Below, piece after piece: positions 42,664-51,643 of a DNA stretch of 64,000 bases; within the stretch, counting starts at the first letter, position 1, and each line of letters begins with the position of its first letter. This stretch comes from Saprospiraceae bacterium (lineage in GTDB: Bacteria > Bacteroidota > Bacteroidia > Chitinophagales > Saprospiraceae), in assembly GCA_022841745.1 (NCBI GenBank), contig JALHQW010000031.1:19407-83406 (forward strand), read 5' to 3'. A model generated the notes under the pieces. The model was given only the letters and a program-made list of their open reading frames with translations, did no database searches and had not been told where the DNA came from. The position numbers and the translations under genes were made by a program.

Positions 42664-42984
42664 TCAGCTCAGGCACGACCTGATTTTCGATTCTAAAGCC
42701 GCAGTGGACTGCATGCCGGTCAATTTCCCCTTGATGCGGCCATCCATCATGAAAAACAGGGTCGGGGTGATTTCAACCTCAAACAATTCAGCCAGTCCCT
42801 CCTCCTGCTCTACATTGATTTTCGCTACCGAAACATCGTCTATGTACTTTTGGGCCAAGCCCGAAAGGATAGGTATCAGCAGTTGGCACGACCCGCACAA
42901 GTCGGAGTAAAAGCCGAGCGGAACGGGTTTGCCCCTTTCTATCATGATTTCAAGGTCCTGCTTGTCTTTTATGGAAAGCATCAT
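42664..42984 (-). CDS. Thioredoxin-like protein with CGSC active site
   Basis: 106 residues. The fold matches thioredoxin, but the active site reads SDLCGSCQ instead of WCGPCK, and the region before cis-proline is VEITPTLFF. The Trp and Pro of the normal active site are lost, which would alter the redox potential. The C-terminal helix (TAALESKIRSCL) matches the thioredoxin at 41998-42312. It is probably a specialised thiol-disulfide donor. Confidence 0.85.
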   Translation of the reverse strand: MMLSIKDKQDLEIMIERGKPVPLGFYSDLCGSCQLLIPILSGLAQKYIDDVSVAKINVEQEEGLAELFEVEITPTLFFMMDGRIKGKLTGMQSTAALESKIRSCLS

Positions 42985-43011
42985 CCGAAATACAGTTGTG
43001 GCAATATATTA

Positions 43012-43172
43012 GAGCATGTTTGGGATTTAGTGCTTGAGGCAAAAACGAGCAATTTTTTGTCAGTTTTTTACTTTTTTGAAGGCGCATAGCGAGGCTACGC
43101 AACTGAAAAAAGGTGAGAAAATGGCGAAAAATTGCTCGTTTTTGCCTCAAGCACTAAATCCCAAACATGCTC
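43012..43172. mobile_element. MITE with 47-bp inverted repeats and TTA target duplication
   Basis: GAGCATGTTTGGGATTTAGT and the rest of the left arm pair perfectly with the right arm, both ending near the TTGCTCGTTTTT motif; the centre (about 65 bp) is unique. A TTA flanks the element at 43009-43011 and 43173-43175. The right-hand TTA is the reverse complement of the TAA stop of the flavoprotein gene. A reduced copy lies at 50868-50921. No transposase is inside, so it is non-autonomous; 3-bp TNA targets would fit an IS5-type parent. Confidence 0.85.
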
Positions 43173-44555
43173 TTAAGACTCTGGCTCTTCCAGCTTTTCC
43201 AGCATGGTCGGAATCAATTCCGTGACCGTTGGGTGCACCTGCACCGAATCCCGGATGAGTGTGTAAGGCTGGTCGGCGTACATCACATTGGTGATGCTGC
43301 TGATGATTTCATCGCCGCCCACGCCCAAAACGACTGCGCCCAAAAACTTGTCCGTTTCGGCGTCAATGACTGCACTCATAAAACCATAGGTCTCGCCTTT
43401 CTCCCTCGCACGGGCAATTTTTGTCATTGGGCGGTGGGCTATCTTGATTTTGTGGCCTGCGGCCAATGCCTGCTCCTGGGTCATGCCGACCCTGCCCAGC
43501 GGCGGGTCAACGAACAGTCCGTAGGTCATGATGCGGTCGCTGATTTTCCTCGTCTTTTTTCCAAAAAGAAAATCCTCGACGACCTGAAAATCATTGTATG
43601 CGGTGTGGGTAAATGCGCCTTTGCCGTTGCAGTCGCCCAGGGCGAAAATGCCTTCCACGTTGGTTTGGCAGTAATCGTCCACGTTGATAAAGCCCCGTTT
43701 ATCGGTTTCGATACCCGTGGCCGCAAGGTTGAGCCTATCTGTGTTCGGGCTGCGGCCAATGGCCAGCAGGAGGTGCGTTCCGGTAACGGTCTGCGAGGAG
43801 TTGCTGTCGCAGTTCAAATCAATGGTAATGGTGCCGTCCTCGTTCTGCTTGGCCCCGATGCAACTGGCATTGAGGCGGAACTCGACCCCGTCGGCCTCGA
43901 TGAACTCCTGCACTACTTGGCTCACTTCCTCATCCTCCCGGCTGATGATTCTTGCCCCTCTCTCGATGATGGTCACTTTGCTGCCAAAACGGGCGAACAT
44001 CTGCCCGAATTCCAGGCCGATATAGCTGCCGCCGACCACGAGCAGGCGCTCTGGCAATTCTTCTAGTTCGAGGATGGACTCGTTGGTCAGGTGCGGTACA
44101 CCGGCATAGTCGCCTGGCACGAATGCCCTGCCTCCCACATTGATGAAAATGAGGTCGGCGCTGAGTTCTTCGCCATTCACTTCCACGGTTTTATGCCCCG
44201 TGAACCGTGCCTCGCCATGAAAAAACGTGATGTTTTTGTTCTCGGCCACGCTGACCTCAAGCCCCATTCTGGACTTCCCGAGCAGCTTGTCTTTTCTTTC
44301 CTTCACTTTTTTGAGGTTCAAGGTGGAGCCTGCCGGGATTTCCACGCCCATTTCGTCGCCGTGCTGGGTATCCCAAATCCTGCGGGCGCTTGCCACATAA
44401 GCCTTGGTGGGCGTGCAGCCCACGTTCAGGCAGGTGCCGCCCAGCCTGTCTTTTTCAATAAAGGCAACCATCTTGCCCTGTGCGGCGAGCTTGAAAACCA
44501 AGGGCGTGCCCGCTTGCCCGGAGCCTATGACTATTGCGTCGAATTTTTTCATCAT
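43173..44555 (-). CDS. RclA/MerA-like flavoprotein disulfide reductase
   Basis: 460 residues with the two-dinucleotide-binding flavoprotein pattern: FAD site IGSGQAGTPLVFKLA, redox-active cysteine pair in GGTCLNVGCTPTKA near 42-47, NAD(P) site VVGGSYIGLEFGQMFARFG, FALGDCNG, and the C-terminal dimer region HPTVTELIPTM. The absence of the MerA C-terminal cysteine pair and of a heavy-metal domain makes it closer to RclA, a copper reductase that protects against hypochlorous acid. Thus a reactive-chlorine role is suggested but not proven. The stop codon is part of a MITE target site. Confidence 0.85.
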   Translation of the reverse strand: MMKKFDAIVIGSGQAGTPLVFKLAAQGKMVAFIEKDRLGGTCLNVGCTPTKAYVASARRIWDTQHGDEMGVEIPAGSTLNLKKVKERKDKLLGKSRMGLEVSVAENKNITFFHGEARFTGHKTVEVNGEELSADLIFINVGGRAFVPGDYAGVPHLTNESILELEELPERLLVVGGSYIGLEFGQMFARFGSKVTIIERGARIISREDEEVSQVVQEFIEADGVEFRLNASCIGAKQNEDGTITIDLNCDSNSSQTVTGTHLLLAIGRSPNTDRLNLAATGIETDKRGFINVDDYCQTNVEGIFALGDCNGKGAFTHTAYNDFQVVEDFLFGKKTRKISDRIMTYGLFVDPPLGRVGMTQEQALAAGHKIKIAHRPMTKIARAREKGETYGFMSAVIDAETDKFLGAVVLGVGGDEIISSITNVMYADQPYTLIRDSVQVHPTVTELIPTMLEKLEEPES

Positions 44556-44584
44556 TTTTTTAAGTCTAAGTTTTTACCAATTTT

Positions 44585-45994
44585 TTATTTCAAATACTCC
44601 CGAATCCCGTAGCTCGCCAATACACCTTCGCCCGTGGCGGCGGCAACTTGCGCAATGGCTCCCTCCCGGCAATCGCCCGCAGCGAAGATGCCGTCTTGGG
44701 AAGTCTGCGCCATCCCCGTCGTTTTGATGAAGCCCCTTTCGTTCAGCTCCACCAGCCCTTTGAATGATTCCGTATTGGGCGTAAGCCCGATGAAAATGAA
44801 TGCACCGTCGGCGGTCAATACCTCCACTCCTTTGGTGCTGTTGTCCTCTACTTTGAGGCCCGAAAAAGTGCCATTTTCGTCGGCGATAAATTCGAGTGAC
44901 CTTTTATTGCAGTAGGCCGTGATGTTTTTGACGGACTTTATTTTTTCAACGTAGGTATCCGTTGCCGTAAATTCGGGGAGCAGGTGGACAATCTTGACGC
45001 TCTTGCAAAAGCCGGCGAGAAATATCCCTTCCTCGAGTGCGGAGTTGCCGCCGCCCACCACGATGATATCCCTATCCCTGTAAAAAGCACCGTCGCAGGT
45101 GGCGCAAAAGTGCACGCCCGAGCCGATGAGTTCGCTTTCCCCTGGGATTTCCAGCCTGCGATAAGTCGAACCGGTCGAGAGCACGATTGATTTTCCCAAA
45201 TACCGGTTGCTGGCGGTTTTTACCACGAACAGTTCCTCCTCTCTTTCGATGGATTTCACGTCCTCTCCCGTCTTGATGACCGCCCCGTAGGTGCGGGCCT
45301 GCTCCTCCATTTTGTCCATCAAATCGGGCCCCGATATAGAGGTGAAGCCGGGATAGTTTTCGATTTTTTGGGTGATAAATGCATTGCCGCCAATGGTTTT
45401 CTTCTCCAAAATGAGGGTGTCGAACCTGTCCCGCTGCGCATAGATGGAGGTGGTCAGGCCCGCAGCGCCGCCGCCGACGATAATGGTGTCGAAAATCCTT
45501 TCCTCTTTTACTTCATCAATCTTCAATGCTTGGCGAAGCTCCTCGTTTTCGGGCTCGACCAGTACGGTCTCATCGTTGATGATGATGGTCGGAATCTTGC
45601 GCTTTCCGTTGTTCAGTTGGGTGATGATGGGGATTGCCCACTCGTTTTTATCAATATCAATGAATTGATAATGCACCATGTTTTCCGTCAAAAATGCCTT
45701 GGACTTACGGCAGTCGGGGCACCAATCCGCCCCGTACAAAATCACCCGATAGCCATCGTTGATGCCCAGAACGGAAGCCAACCGGCTGTTTTCGGGGCTG
45801 ATATATGGTTTGTCGTTGATGATGACGGTGGGTATTATCCGCTTGCCTTCGTTAATGGCCTCCAGCCTTTCGGCAGCGCCTTCCTCCAAATCCAGGTTGA
45901 TATATTCAAAGGAAACCTTGTTTTCCTCCAAAAATGCTTTTACCCTCCTGCACTCGGGGCACCACTCCGTACCGTATAGCTTGATTTCGTTCAT
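44585..45994 (-). CDS. Glutaredoxin-glutaredoxin-thioredoxin reductase triple fusion
   Basis: 469 residues. Two glutaredoxin-like domains lie in tandem: WCPECR at residues 11-16 and WCPDCR near 92-97, each followed by the cis-proline region (IIPTVIIN and KIPTIIIN). From about 165 to 469 is a complete thioredoxin reductase: FAD site VGGGAAGLTTSIYAQ, the redox centre CATCDG near 299, NADPH site VVGGGNSALEEG and GDCREGAIAQVAAA. The fusion would pass electrons from NADPH through the flavin to two tethered glutaredoxin modules. It lies beside the RclA-like gene and two thioredoxin genes. Confidence 0.92.
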   Translation of the reverse strand: MNEIKLYGTEWCPECRRVKAFLEENKVSFEYINLDLEEGAAERLEAINEGKRIIPTVIINDKPYISPENSRLASVLGINDGYRVILYGADWCPDCRKSKAFLTENMVHYQFIDIDKNEWAIPIITQLNNGKRKIPTIIINDETVLVEPENEELRQALKIDEVKEERIFDTIIVGGGAAGLTTSIYAQRDRFDTLILEKKTIGGNAFITQKIENYPGFTSISGPDLMDKMEEQARTYGAVIKTGEDVKSIEREEELFVVKTASNRYLGKSIVLSTGSTYRRLEIPGESELIGSGVHFCATCDGAFYRDRDIIVVGGGNSALEEGIFLAGFCKSVKIVHLLPEFTATDTYVEKIKSVKNITAYCNKRSLEFIADENGTFSGLKVEDNSTKGVEVLTADGAFIFIGLTPNTESFKGLVELNERGFIKTTGMAQTSQDGIFAAGDCREGAIAQVAAATGEGVLASYGIREYLK

Positions 45995-46057
45995 TTATGT
46001 TTTCAGTTTTTTTTTCGATAAAAAAATGACTTTTCCCTTTTTCGGCAGCTCGTTCTT

Positions 46058-46939
46058 TTAATCCAAATTCGTGATGTTGATGGTTTTTGCGGCGATGATT
46101 TCGCCGTCCGCTTTTTGAAGGTATAAAACGGCTTGGTCAAAAGGCTCGGCTTGATAGGGGATTTCGAGCGTGCCTTCGGCAACTGCATTCCGGGACTCGA
46201 AATATTTCACCACGTGCTGGTTTTCCAGCAAGCGGTTCCGGTTCTCCCCCGCCTTCACCTCCGTGCGCTCGGCCCAAGAGAGGAGGGCGGCGTGGAGGGT
46301 GGTATTTTCAAAATCGCCTTTTATCGAAAAGCGGAAATTTGCCTCGTGGTTTTTTAAAAAAGCCTCTTCGATTTCAAGGGTTGCCGAGGCGTTGAGCGGC
46401 TTTGCCTTTTTCCGTGCGGCATTCAATTGCCCTGCGTTCGAGCCCACAAATTCCTCTTTTCCATTCACGATAACCTGCGGCGTATAAATGCTCCGCAATT
46501 GGAACAAATCGCCGTAATGGCGCTGGCGGTCAGAGAATTCTTTTTTGGCAAAGGGGTCTTTCCAACCGATGTAATTCCAGTAATCCACGTGGAAAGAAAG
46601 CAGTAGGAAATTACTGTCCCGTCGCGCAATTTCGCCCAGCAGTTTATCGGCGGGCGGGCAACTGCTGCAGCCCTGCGAAGTGAACAATTCCGCTACGATT
46701 AAGCCGTTTGGCATGGTGGTCACCTCCTGGGCATCCGTTTTTTCGGCAGGTGCTCCCTTGGGGTTGGAGGGCGCACACATGAGCATCGGCAATAAAAAAA
46801 GCACGGGCAAGCCTTGAAGGAGTACCGCAATGTTTTTTTTCGATAGCTTTAAAAAAGGTATGAATTGAAAGGTTTTTAAGCGAGGTTCGGCGATGAAGTC
46901 GCCAAACCTCGCTGCCGTTTTGTTCTTAAAAATTGACAT
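46058..46939 (-). CDS. DUF1223 exported thioredoxin-like protein
   Basis: 293 residues. A hydrophobic N-terminal stretch (LLQGLPVLFLLPMLMC) followed by APSN looks like a lipoprotein signal. The body matches DUF1223, with the thioredoxin-like ELFTSQGCSSCPPADKLLGE near residue 95 and FHVDYWNYIGWKDPFAKKEFS. Members are suspected periplasmic thiol proteins. The start codon at 46939 shares one base with the end of the MsrB-MsrA gene. Confidence 0.85.
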   Translation of the reverse strand: MSIFKNKTAARFGDFIAEPRLKTFQFIPFLKLSKKNIAVLLQGLPVLFLLPMLMCAPSNPKGAPAEKTDAQEVTTMPNGLIVAELFTSQGCSSCPPADKLLGEIARRDSNFLLLSFHVDYWNYIGWKDPFAKKEFSDRQRHYGDLFQLRSIYTPQVIVNGKEEFVGSNAGQLNAARKKAKPLNASATLEIEEAFLKNHEANFRFSIKGDFENTTLHAALLSWAERTEVKAGENRNRLLENQHVVKYFESRNAVAEGTLEIPYQAEPFDQAVLYLQKADGEIIAAKTINITNLD

Positions 46940-47925
46940 TATGCAGGCTCTTCCAACTTGAGCTTGTCGGCGTATAGAGCCTTGAATTTTTCCAGTTTAG
47001 GGTTGATGACAATCTGGCAATAGGGCTTTCCCGTATTTTGGTTGTAATAGTCCTGGTGGTAGCCTTCTGCCTCGAAGAACGATTCGAACATTTGCAGGTC
47101 AGTGACAATCATGTCGTCGTAGGCCGTTTGCACCTCTTTTATTACGGACATTGCCGCTTCCCGCTCCTCGTCATTTCTGTAAAAAATGATGCTGCGGTAC
47201 TGCGTGCCCCTGTCGGCCCCCTGCCTGTTGAGGGTGGTCGGGTCGTGGGTGGTGAGGTGGATTCGCAGGATGTCCTCGAAGCTGATTTCGTCCTTGTTGT
47301 AGGTGATTTCGACCGCCTCGGCATGGCCAGTCAAGCCGCTGGTCACTTCCCGGTAGGTGGGGTTGTTCACCTTGCCACCACTGTAGCCGCTTTTCACTTC
47401 CGTCACGCCTTTGAGGCGTTGGAAAATGGCCTCCGTACACCAGAAGCAGCCGCCCCCGAAAGTGGCCTTCCGCATGTTGGTTTCGAGTTTTTTCATGGCC
47501 ACGGCATTGATGCAGTAGCGCAGGCCGCTCGGCGGCGGGCCATCCTGAAAGACGTGGCCCAGGTGCGCATCGCAGGTGTTGCACACCGTTTCGATGCGGT
47601 ACATCCCAAACCCCCGGTCCTTGTGGTAGGCGACGGCGTTTTCCTTGATGGGCTGCGTGAAGGAGGGCCAGCCCGTGCCGCTCTGGAATTTTTCCTCGCT
47701 GTCGAAAAGCGGCGTCTCGCAGCAGACACAGGCATACCTGCCCGGTTCGAAAAGGTTGCACATCTCGGAGCTGTGCGCCCGCTCGGTGCCTTTCTCTCGG
47801 GTAATCCGATATTGCTCAGGAGTGAGGAGTGCTTTCCATTCCTCGTCTGTTTTTTCTACCCGGCGGTCGGGTTCGGGATTGCCATTGTTGGCAAATTTGA
47901 GTACGTCAAGCCATTTTAGCATCAT
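46939..47925 (-). CDS. MsrB-MsrA fusion methionine sulfoxide reductase
   Basis: 328 residues. The first 145 residues are MsrB, with two zinc C-x-x-C pairs ([16 protein letters not shown]) and the catalytic cysteine in LRYCINAV. Residues about 155-328 are MsrA, with [31 protein letters not shown] and HQDYYNQN. Fusion in the order MsrB-MsrA is less common than MsrA-MsrB. Both epimers of methionine sulfoxide would be repaired by one polypeptide. The start at 47925 (MMLKWLDV) is chosen to match the MsrB N-terminus of the paralogue at 57680-58147. Confidence 0.93.
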   Translation of the reverse strand: MMLKWLDVLKFANNGNPEPDRRVEKTDEEWKALLTPEQYRITREKGTERAHSSEMCNLFEPGRYACVCCETPLFDSEEKFQSGTGWPSFTQPIKENAVAYHKDRGFGMYRIETVCNTCDAHLGHVFQDGPPPSGLRYCINAVAMKKLETNMRKATFGGGCFWCTEAIFQRLKGVTEVKSGYSGGKVNNPTYREVTSGLTGHAEAVEITYNKDEISFEDILRIHLTTHDPTTLNRQGADRGTQYRSIIFYRNDEEREAAMSVIKEVQTAYDDMIVTDLQMFESFFEAEGYHQDYYNQNTGKPYCQIVINPKLEKFKALYADKLKLEEPA

Positions 47926-47965
47926 AGTTTTTCTTTTTCGTTTTGTGATAAAAATCAAATTCAGG

Positions 47966-48268
47966 CTATGGCCTGAACCGTAGTTTTTCAATCATTGCAG
48001 GGGACAAGGTGGACGAAATCCCAACGCCATCCGTAAGCGTTCCTTTATGCCCTGATTTAGTTTCAATGGCAATAACCTCGGATAAGTCTCCGGGGTCAGA
48101 GGCGCCTTCAAAGCGGTGATGCTCAACTACATTGAATCTATCCGCCTCAAATGATTGGTCAATTGCCGCACAATATATACAATCTTCTCTTAGGTTGAAA
48201 TCGTAAGTGTATCCTCTTCGATTGAGGTCGTTCAACGCCTCTACCATTGTGTCGTATGATTTAACCAT
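47966..48268 (-). CDS. Small conserved protein, paralogue of the EgtD-coupled protein
   Basis: 100 residues, similar over its length to the N-terminal half of the protein at 13960-14505: MVEALNDLNRRGYTYDF, then CIYCAAIDQSFEADRFNVVEHHRFE, and TKSGHKGTLTDG. Bacteroidota proteins of this type are often labelled phosphoribosylpyrophosphate synthetase, without evidence in the sequence. It is 40 bp before the MsrB-MsrA gene and overlaps the chitinase end by 8 bp. A stress-related function is inferred. Confidence 0.7.
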   Translation of the reverse strand: MVKSYDTMVEALNDLNRRGYTYDFNLREDCIYCAAIDQSFEADRFNVVEHHRFEGASDPGDLSEVIAIETKSGHKGTLTDGVGISSTLSPAMIEKLRFRP

Positions 48269-49784
48269 TTTTTACAATTTTTTTATATGTGTTGTAGTGG
48301 CTATCATGCACCACGACGAAGTAAACGCCACTGGGCAGGCCTAATGTATTAAACTCCACAATGCCCGTGCCACCACGAAAAGATGGGGCAGCAACTGGCC
48401 TGCCAAGGCAGTCAGTTAACAAAACAGATGCATTTTCACCTTCTTTCAATTTCACGGACACTAAATCATTTACAGGGTTAGGATAAATTTCAATACTTGG
48501 TGTTCCGATGATATTGGCTTCCCTAATATTGGAAAATGTGGCATTCCCATCAAAATCGGTTTGCCTTAGGCGATAATATGAGCGGCCAGGGAGTGGTTCT
48601 GTGTCAACAAACCTGTACATTGCCCTTGAATCAACCGTCCCTGTGCCCTTGATTGTTGCTACCACCTCCCACTTTAGCGCATCCACAGACTTTTCTATGG
48701 TGAAAAAATCGTTTTCTATTTCTGATTCCGTTGCCCACTCCACTTCAACTTCGGCAGGCCCCAGCACATTAACATTGAAGTATAACAGCGAAATTGGAAG
48801 AACAGCCTCGTTTCCACACAGCCCTGTAGTATAGACCCCCAACGAGGTGTATTTATTATGGATAGTAGTCAAAAGGGAATACTGATTATAAGCATCCTGC
48901 CCCAATTCCCAAATCATAATTCCTGAAACTTCTGCCGAGGCAAGGGCAACTTTAGACTCTATTGTGGGGCGGCCATTGTAATAAGCCAATAGCACACTAT
49001 CTACATCAGCATAATCGGGGTCAATAGACACCATTTCTTCGTAAGAGAATTCAAAGATATTGCTTGGCCAGCCGTTAAAGTCCCACCCATAAAAGGGAAC
49101 ACCCAATGTAAGCCGGCTCCCATCAACCCCTTGGTCATCCTTCCAATAGCTGATGCCATCACTCGCAAGGGTATAAGAACTGTGCTGCCCCGGGTTGTTG
49201 GGTTCCCAAGGGCCTGTCCAGTCATAGGCCATTAAATTGATGTAGTCGAAACTGCCAAGGGCTTCGTTTGTCACCAAAGGGTATCGATAGTAACTCGGAA
49301 ATGCTGCTGTTAGGATTTTGTTTTCTACGGATAACGCCGCTTTCAACTCTATTATAAAATCACTGTACCCTGGGGTTACTGCATCCCATTCAAGGTCAAC
49401 ATCTATTCCGTCAAGCTGATGAAAAATAACGAACTCAACAATACTGTCTATGAAATCAGAACGATTGGAGGGGTTGTCGATTAAGTAGGCCCAAGTATCT
49501 TTTGTATCTTGGTCAATGCCGCCGCCCCCAAAGGCAACCAGAATGGTTATGTCACTGTTCTGAGCAATGGCGGTACTCATAACTGTGCTGAAATTGCCTA
49601 TGTACAGTGTGCCACTGGAATCCGGGTTGGCAAAGCAAATATTTAAGTGCGTGACCTTGCAATAATCAATCTGACTGTTCAGGCTAAACCGATAATCAGG
49701 AAAATACCCTACAACTTTAGCCGTTTGCGAATAAACACTCAGAAAAGAAAAAGTAAAAAACATCAATGTGGTTAACCTCTTCAT
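48261..49784 (-). CDS. Secreted GH18 chitinase with type IX secretion tail
   Basis: 507 residues with a signal peptide (LMFFTFSFLSVYSQ). The GH18 barrel contains the catalytic DxxDxDxE motif in LDGIDVDLEWD near 142, AFPSYYRYP and INLMAYDWTGPW. A linker module (ISLLYFNVNVLGPAEVEVEW) is followed by a C-terminal Por sorting domain (IEIYPNPVNDLVSVKL and terminal KKIVKNG) for type IX secretion. It hydrolyses chitin-like polymers outside the cell. The ATG at 49784 is chosen because the signal peptide begins there. Unrelated to the redox genes beside it. Confidence 0.9.
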   Translation of the reverse strand: MKRLTTLMFFTFSFLSVYSQTAKVVGYFPDYRFSLNSQIDYCKVTHLNICFANPDSSGTLYIGNFSTVMSTAIAQNSDITILVAFGGGGIDQDTKDTWAYLIDNPSNRSDFIDSIVEFVIFHQLDGIDVDLEWDAVTPGYSDFIIELKAALSVENKILTAAFPSYYRYPLVTNEALGSFDYINLMAYDWTGPWEPNNPGQHSSYTLASDGISYWKDDQGVDGSRLTLGVPFYGWDFNGWPSNIFEFSYEEMVSIDPDYADVDSVLLAYYNGRPTIESKVALASAEVSGIMIWELGQDAYNQYSLLTTIHNKYTSLGVYTTGLCGNEAVLPISLLYFNVNVLGPAEVEVEWATESEIENDFFTIEKSVDALKWEVVATIKGTGTVDSRAMYRFVDTEPLPGRSYYRLRQTDFDGNATFSNIREANIIGTPSIEIYPNPVNDLVSVKLKEGENASVLLTDCLGRPVAAPSFRGGTGIVEFNTLGLPSGVYFVVVHDSHYNTYKKIVKNG

Positions 49785-49816
49785 AATCAAAAACAACTTA
49801 GTTATGCGGGTAGCAA

Positions 49817-50320
49817 TCAAACAACGGTATCCGTGAAAATTTCCTGGATTTTAAAATCCAGGCGCAATAAGGCATTGTTTGGCTCCGAACCGAAAATCGA
49901 ATAGATAATCGTGCCATTTCGGTCCGCCAAAAACCAATGAGGTGTGCCCCCAGCCCCATAGTTCAGGAAGGTAGTGTCGTAATTTTTATCCTTAAAAAAT
50001 GGAAAGCGGATGTATAAATCCCCTTTTGCTTTTTCAAACCTTTCCCTGGGAAAATCAACTCCCTCAAAATTGGTGTGGATACCGAGGACATTCAGCCTCT
50101 CGCCGTATTCATACACCATCCTGTTCGCAAATGGGATGGCCCGCCCTACACAACCGGGACAGCCCAAATTGAAGATAAGCACTAAAAGTGGCTTGCCTTT
50201 GTAGTCTTCGACATTTGGCACTTCATCTCCAAAAATAGTGTCAAGCGACCATTCGGGCATCGGGCTGCCCAGTTCTACCCGGCTCAGGTTGAGCCTGTTG
50301 TTTTCTAAATTTGAGATCAT
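49817..50320 (-). CDS. AhpC/TlpA-like thioredoxin-fold protein
   Basis: 167 residues without a signal peptide. The active site is LGCPGCVGRAIPF near 51-55 (C-P-G-C), preceded by KPLLVLIFN, and the cis-proline is in GGTPHWFL. This matches AhpC/TSA or TlpA-like thiol oxidoreductases rather than classical peroxiredoxins. The last codons overlap the chitinase open frame by 4 bp. It is a probable cytosolic thiol-dependent reductase. Confidence 0.8.
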   Translation of the reverse strand: MISNLENNRLNLSRVELGSPMPEWSLDTIFGDEVPNVEDYKGKPLLVLIFNLGCPGCVGRAIPFANRMVYEYGERLNVLGIHTNFEGVDFPRERFEKAKGDLYIRFPFFKDKNYDTTFLNYGAGGTPHWFLADRNGTIIYSIFGSEPNNALLRLDFKIQEIFTDTVV

Positions 50321-50344
50321 GGCAACAATTTTAATTGCAGCATA

Positions 50345-50821
50345 CTATCCAAGATAGGCCCTATACATCCAAACTATTTTTTCTTGCTCTGAAATATAGC
50401 TGCTCATCAAGGCATTTGTGCCCTCGTCGTTGGCGGAGGCCGACAAGTCAAGCAAACCTCTTTCAAGGAGCAAGATTTTTGAAAAGCTATCCAAAATATC
50501 CTTAACAGCTTCCTTTCCATCTATTTCCCCCTTCTTCTCTTTGATGGTCGAATTTTTCAAATAGTCCGAAAAGGAATTCTGGGGGGTATGCCCCAGTGTC
50601 AGGATTCGTTCTGCAATCTCATCAATTTTGGTTTGGCTGTTGTCGTACAGCTCCTCAAATTTAAGATGCAGCTCAAAGAACTTGTCCCCCTTTATATTCC
50701 AATGAAAGCCCCGAAGGTTTGTGTAGAATATTTGGTAGTTCGCTAAAAGGACGTTCAGTTTGTCTGCAATTTCTTTGGCTTTGCCAGTATCTAAACCGAT
50801 AATGCTAAGGCTACTTTTCAT
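50345..50821 (-). CDS. dps: Dps-family ferritin
   Basis: 158 residues with the Dps helical pattern. The ferroxidase region is YTNLRGFHWNIKGDKFFELHLKFEELYDN near 33-62, with the conserved His, Asp and Glu ligands, followed by KIDEIAERILTLG. Dps oligomers oxidise and store iron with H2O2, protecting DNA. The start at 50821 (MKSSLSIIG) is typical in length. A reduced MITE copy lies 47 bp upstream. Confidence 0.93.
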   Translation of the reverse strand: MKSSLSIIGLDTGKAKEIADKLNVLLANYQIFYTNLRGFHWNIKGDKFFELHLKFEELYDNSQTKIDEIAERILTLGHTPQNSFSDYLKNSTIKEKKGEIDGKEAVKDILDSFSKILLLERGLLDLSASANDEGTNALMSSYISEQEKIVWMYRAYLG

Positions 50822-50867
50822 GTTCAAACCTAAGTTAAGGAACAACTTATCTTTGACTCGTTCCTAA

Positions 50868-50921
50868 GAGCATGTTTGGGATTTGGTGCTTGAGGCAAAA
50901 AACCAAATCCCAAGCATGCTC
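50868..50921. mobile_element. Reduced copy of the 43012 MITE
   Basis: GAGCATGTTTGGGATTTGGT and a matching right end (AAATCCCAAGCATGCTC) with almost no centre. TAA flanks it on both sides (50865-50867, 50922-50924), a 3-bp target duplication. It lies upstream of dps, where it could alter transcription. Confidence 0.75.
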
Positions 50922-51034
50922 TAAGCATCAAAAAATTGGAAAAGAGGCGTTAGGTTTTAGAAAACTAACTATGGATTACCCTTTGGCCTAAGTTGCCCAC
51001 TTAAAACCTATTGCCGCCCTACTTAAACGCACCT

Positions 51035-51478
51035 TTAATTAACAGCCTCTATGGTGAACTTCCGCCCATTGAACGTAAACCCATCACCTGCTTTCTTCCC
51101 TTCGAGCTCGGTGTAGATCGGCGCATCTACAGAAATGCCGATGAAGTCCCTGCCGTCGATCGTGAACTTCGGCTTCGGCACGGCGACTATCATGCACCGC
51201 CCATTTACACTGACTATGGCACCCGGCCGCACCGTATCGGTAGGCTCGAATGAAATCCGGTTAATTGCTTCGAGGTGCCCCTCGTGCTCGTGCAGGCGCT
51301 CATCGAAGCTCTCGCTATACTCCAGGCTGGCCCTGTGGTGCGACTGGTCGTCAGCATCTATCACGTCTTCACGGTTTAGCAAATGGCCCGTGAGGAAAGC
51401 CTCGTGGTATTCATTTGCAGCGTCAATCGTCCGCTCTTCAAGTTCGATCAGTGCTTGTTTAATTCTGTTCTTGTCCAT
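51035..51478 (-). CDS. GreA/GreB-like C-terminal domain protein
   Basis: 147 residues. The first half is a helical hairpin (KQALIELEERTIDAANEYHEA), similar to the coiled-coil of Gre factors but short. The second half resembles the Gre C-terminal domain, with DTVRPGAIVSVNGRCMIVAVPKP and ISVDAPIYTELEGKKAGDGF. Gre proteins rescue stalled RNA polymerase. The catalytic acidic tip is not obvious, so an inhibitor or anti-Gre role is possible. The start at 51478 (MDKNRIK) is chosen over 51520. Confidence 0.75.
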   Translation of the reverse strand: MDKNRIKQALIELEERTIDAANEYHEAFLTGHLLNREDVIDADDQSHHRASLEYSESFDERLHEHEGHLEAINRISFEPTDTVRPGAIVSVNGRCMIVAVPKPKFTIDGRDFIGISVDAPIYTELEGKKAGDGFTFNGRKFTIEAVN

Positions 51479-51643
51479 TTTTATAATTGGATTTATGTTA
51501 AACTGGTTTGTGTTTTCCAATAAAAGTCATGTGCTCCATAAAGGCATTGAAATAGCCGCCTCCGAATGCTCGGAGGCAGCTTTAACCCAAAAAACCAAAT
51601 GAAAACAATCTTCTTATCCCGCATGTGCGCAGTTTTTCTTATT

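Noticed and set aside
43034..43225. Short open frames inside the MITE
   Set aside because: They come from the inverted repeat being read through and have no homology-like features.
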